From: Parachlamydiaceae bacterium
GTDB taxonomy: Bacteria > Chlamydiota > Chlamydiia > Chlamydiales > Parachlamydiaceae
Direction of reading: 5' to 3'
Length of the DNA stretch: 7,362 nt
Assembly: GCA_013815395.1 (NCBI GenBank)
Contig: JACDGH010000132.1
Span: forward strand, 1-7,362
In this document: positions 6,937 to 7,362 of the stretch, one piece after another
How positions within the stretch are numbered: position 1 is the first letter of the stretch
How the letters are laid out: the number at the start of each line of letters is the position of its first letter
The notes under the pieces: model-generated
What the model was told of the DNA's origin: nothing
What the model saw: only the letters and a program-made list of their open reading frames with translations
The model's database searches: none
Position numbers and translations under genes: made by a program

Positions 6937-7362
6937 CTAATCCTTCCCCTCTGAGACTTTAGATTCTTCAACATTAATGAAGTGACTTGAATTAAAAGGA
7001 GCATCATCTGCAGTTTCTGACTTCGCAACTATGAATTGCACACCTTCACGCATGCAATTTGGGCCTAGACGAATGGAACATTCCTTAATAGTGAAGCCTG
7101 AATCTCTAAGTATCAATGGAATTATTTCTTCTTTATAAAAATGTGCGCCAAGCTTACGCATAGCCTCTAAATCGTTTTCTGTTTCGGGAAATGGGCAAAA
7201 GAAACTACCTACAAAAAAACCATTAGGTAGTAGCGAGTCGTGGATTCTCTGTAAGAAAGATTGTAAGTCTGCTGAGTCAATATAAGGCAGGACGTCATTG
7301 CAAATGATAAGGTCAAATTTTTGGCTTGCAAGGTTGAATTTTGTCATATCCCCATTTATAAG
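6937..7362 (-). CDS. Class I SAM-dependent methyltransferase, 3' part
   Basis: The frame stays open to the right edge of the window, so the N-terminus lies outside. The ATG at 7345-7347 is probably internal, because LINGD is encoded just before it and belongs to the fold. The visible 141 residues include INGDMTKFNL, then KFDLIICNDVLPYI, the strand-4 region of Rossmann-type methyltransferases. A helix and LLPNGFFVGSFF follow, the usual post-strand-4 'L.pgG.f' segment. The glycine-rich SAM-binding motif I must lie upstream, outside the window. Sequence such as FPETENDLEAMRKLGAHFYKEEIIPLILRDSGF suggests a BioC-like or malonyl-ACP/small-molecule methyltransferase shape, but the substrate cannot be told. 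The last 25 or so residues are polar and probably flexible. It lies upstream of secA in the same direction, with 167 bases between them, so the two are probably transcribed separately. Confidence 0.75.
   Translation of the reverse strand, partial: LINGDMTKFNLASQKFDLIICNDVLPYIDSADLQSFLQRIHDSLLPNGFFVGSFFCPFPETENDLEAMRKLGAHFYKEEIIPLILRDSGFTIKECSIRLGPNCMREGVQFIVAKSETADDAPFNSSHFINVEESKVSEGKD

Overview
The window looks like a piece of chromosome from an amoeba-associated chlamydia (Parachlamydia/Protochlamydia/Neochlamydia type). The main evidence is the SecA protein. By eye it follows the chlamydial SecA sequence closely from its first residues, and it carries the long insertion after the DEAD-type motif that chlamydial SecAs have. 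A large leucine-rich-repeat protein with a eukaryote-like ubiquitin-ligase domain fits an intracellular bacterium that remodels a eukaryotic host. The genus cannot be fixed from the sequence alone.

Layout, left to right. (1) Positions 20-76: a strong rho-independent terminator for a + strand gene that ends outside the window. (2) Positions 183-302: arrays of a 9-base unit (GTCCTTTAY and its complement) facing each other as an inverted repeat. (3) Positions 303-506: a decayed, out-of-place copy of the 3' end of secA on the - strand, with a premature stop and lost zinc-ligand cysteines. (4) Positions 507-694: extremely AT-rich upstream DNA. (5) Positions 695-3520 (+): a 941-residue protein with an Asn/Ser-rich N-terminus, 14 cysteine-rich LRRs, and a C-terminal region that I read as a genuine HECT E3 ubiquitin-ligase domain, with predicted catalytic Cys903. 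(6) Positions 3538-3666: a second copy of the inverted 9-base arrays. (7) Positions 3674-6769 (-): the intact secA. (8) Positions 6937-7362 (-): the 3' part of a class I SAM-dependent methyltransferase gene that runs off the right edge.

The most interesting point is the combination of a predicted LRR-HECT effector with its genomic setting. The gene sits between two copies of the same composite sequence (9-base inverted array plus secA 3' end), one functional and one degenerate. This suggests that the LRR-HECT gene arrived, or was duplicated, by recombination at the secA 3' end, leaving a secA scar on its far side. Functionally, the LRRs would select a host protein and the HECT domain would transfer ubiquitin to it from a host E2. 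SecA, the Sec translocase motor, is a housekeeping neighbour transcribed convergently and probably has no functional link. No RNA genes, CRISPR arrays or transposase genes were seen.
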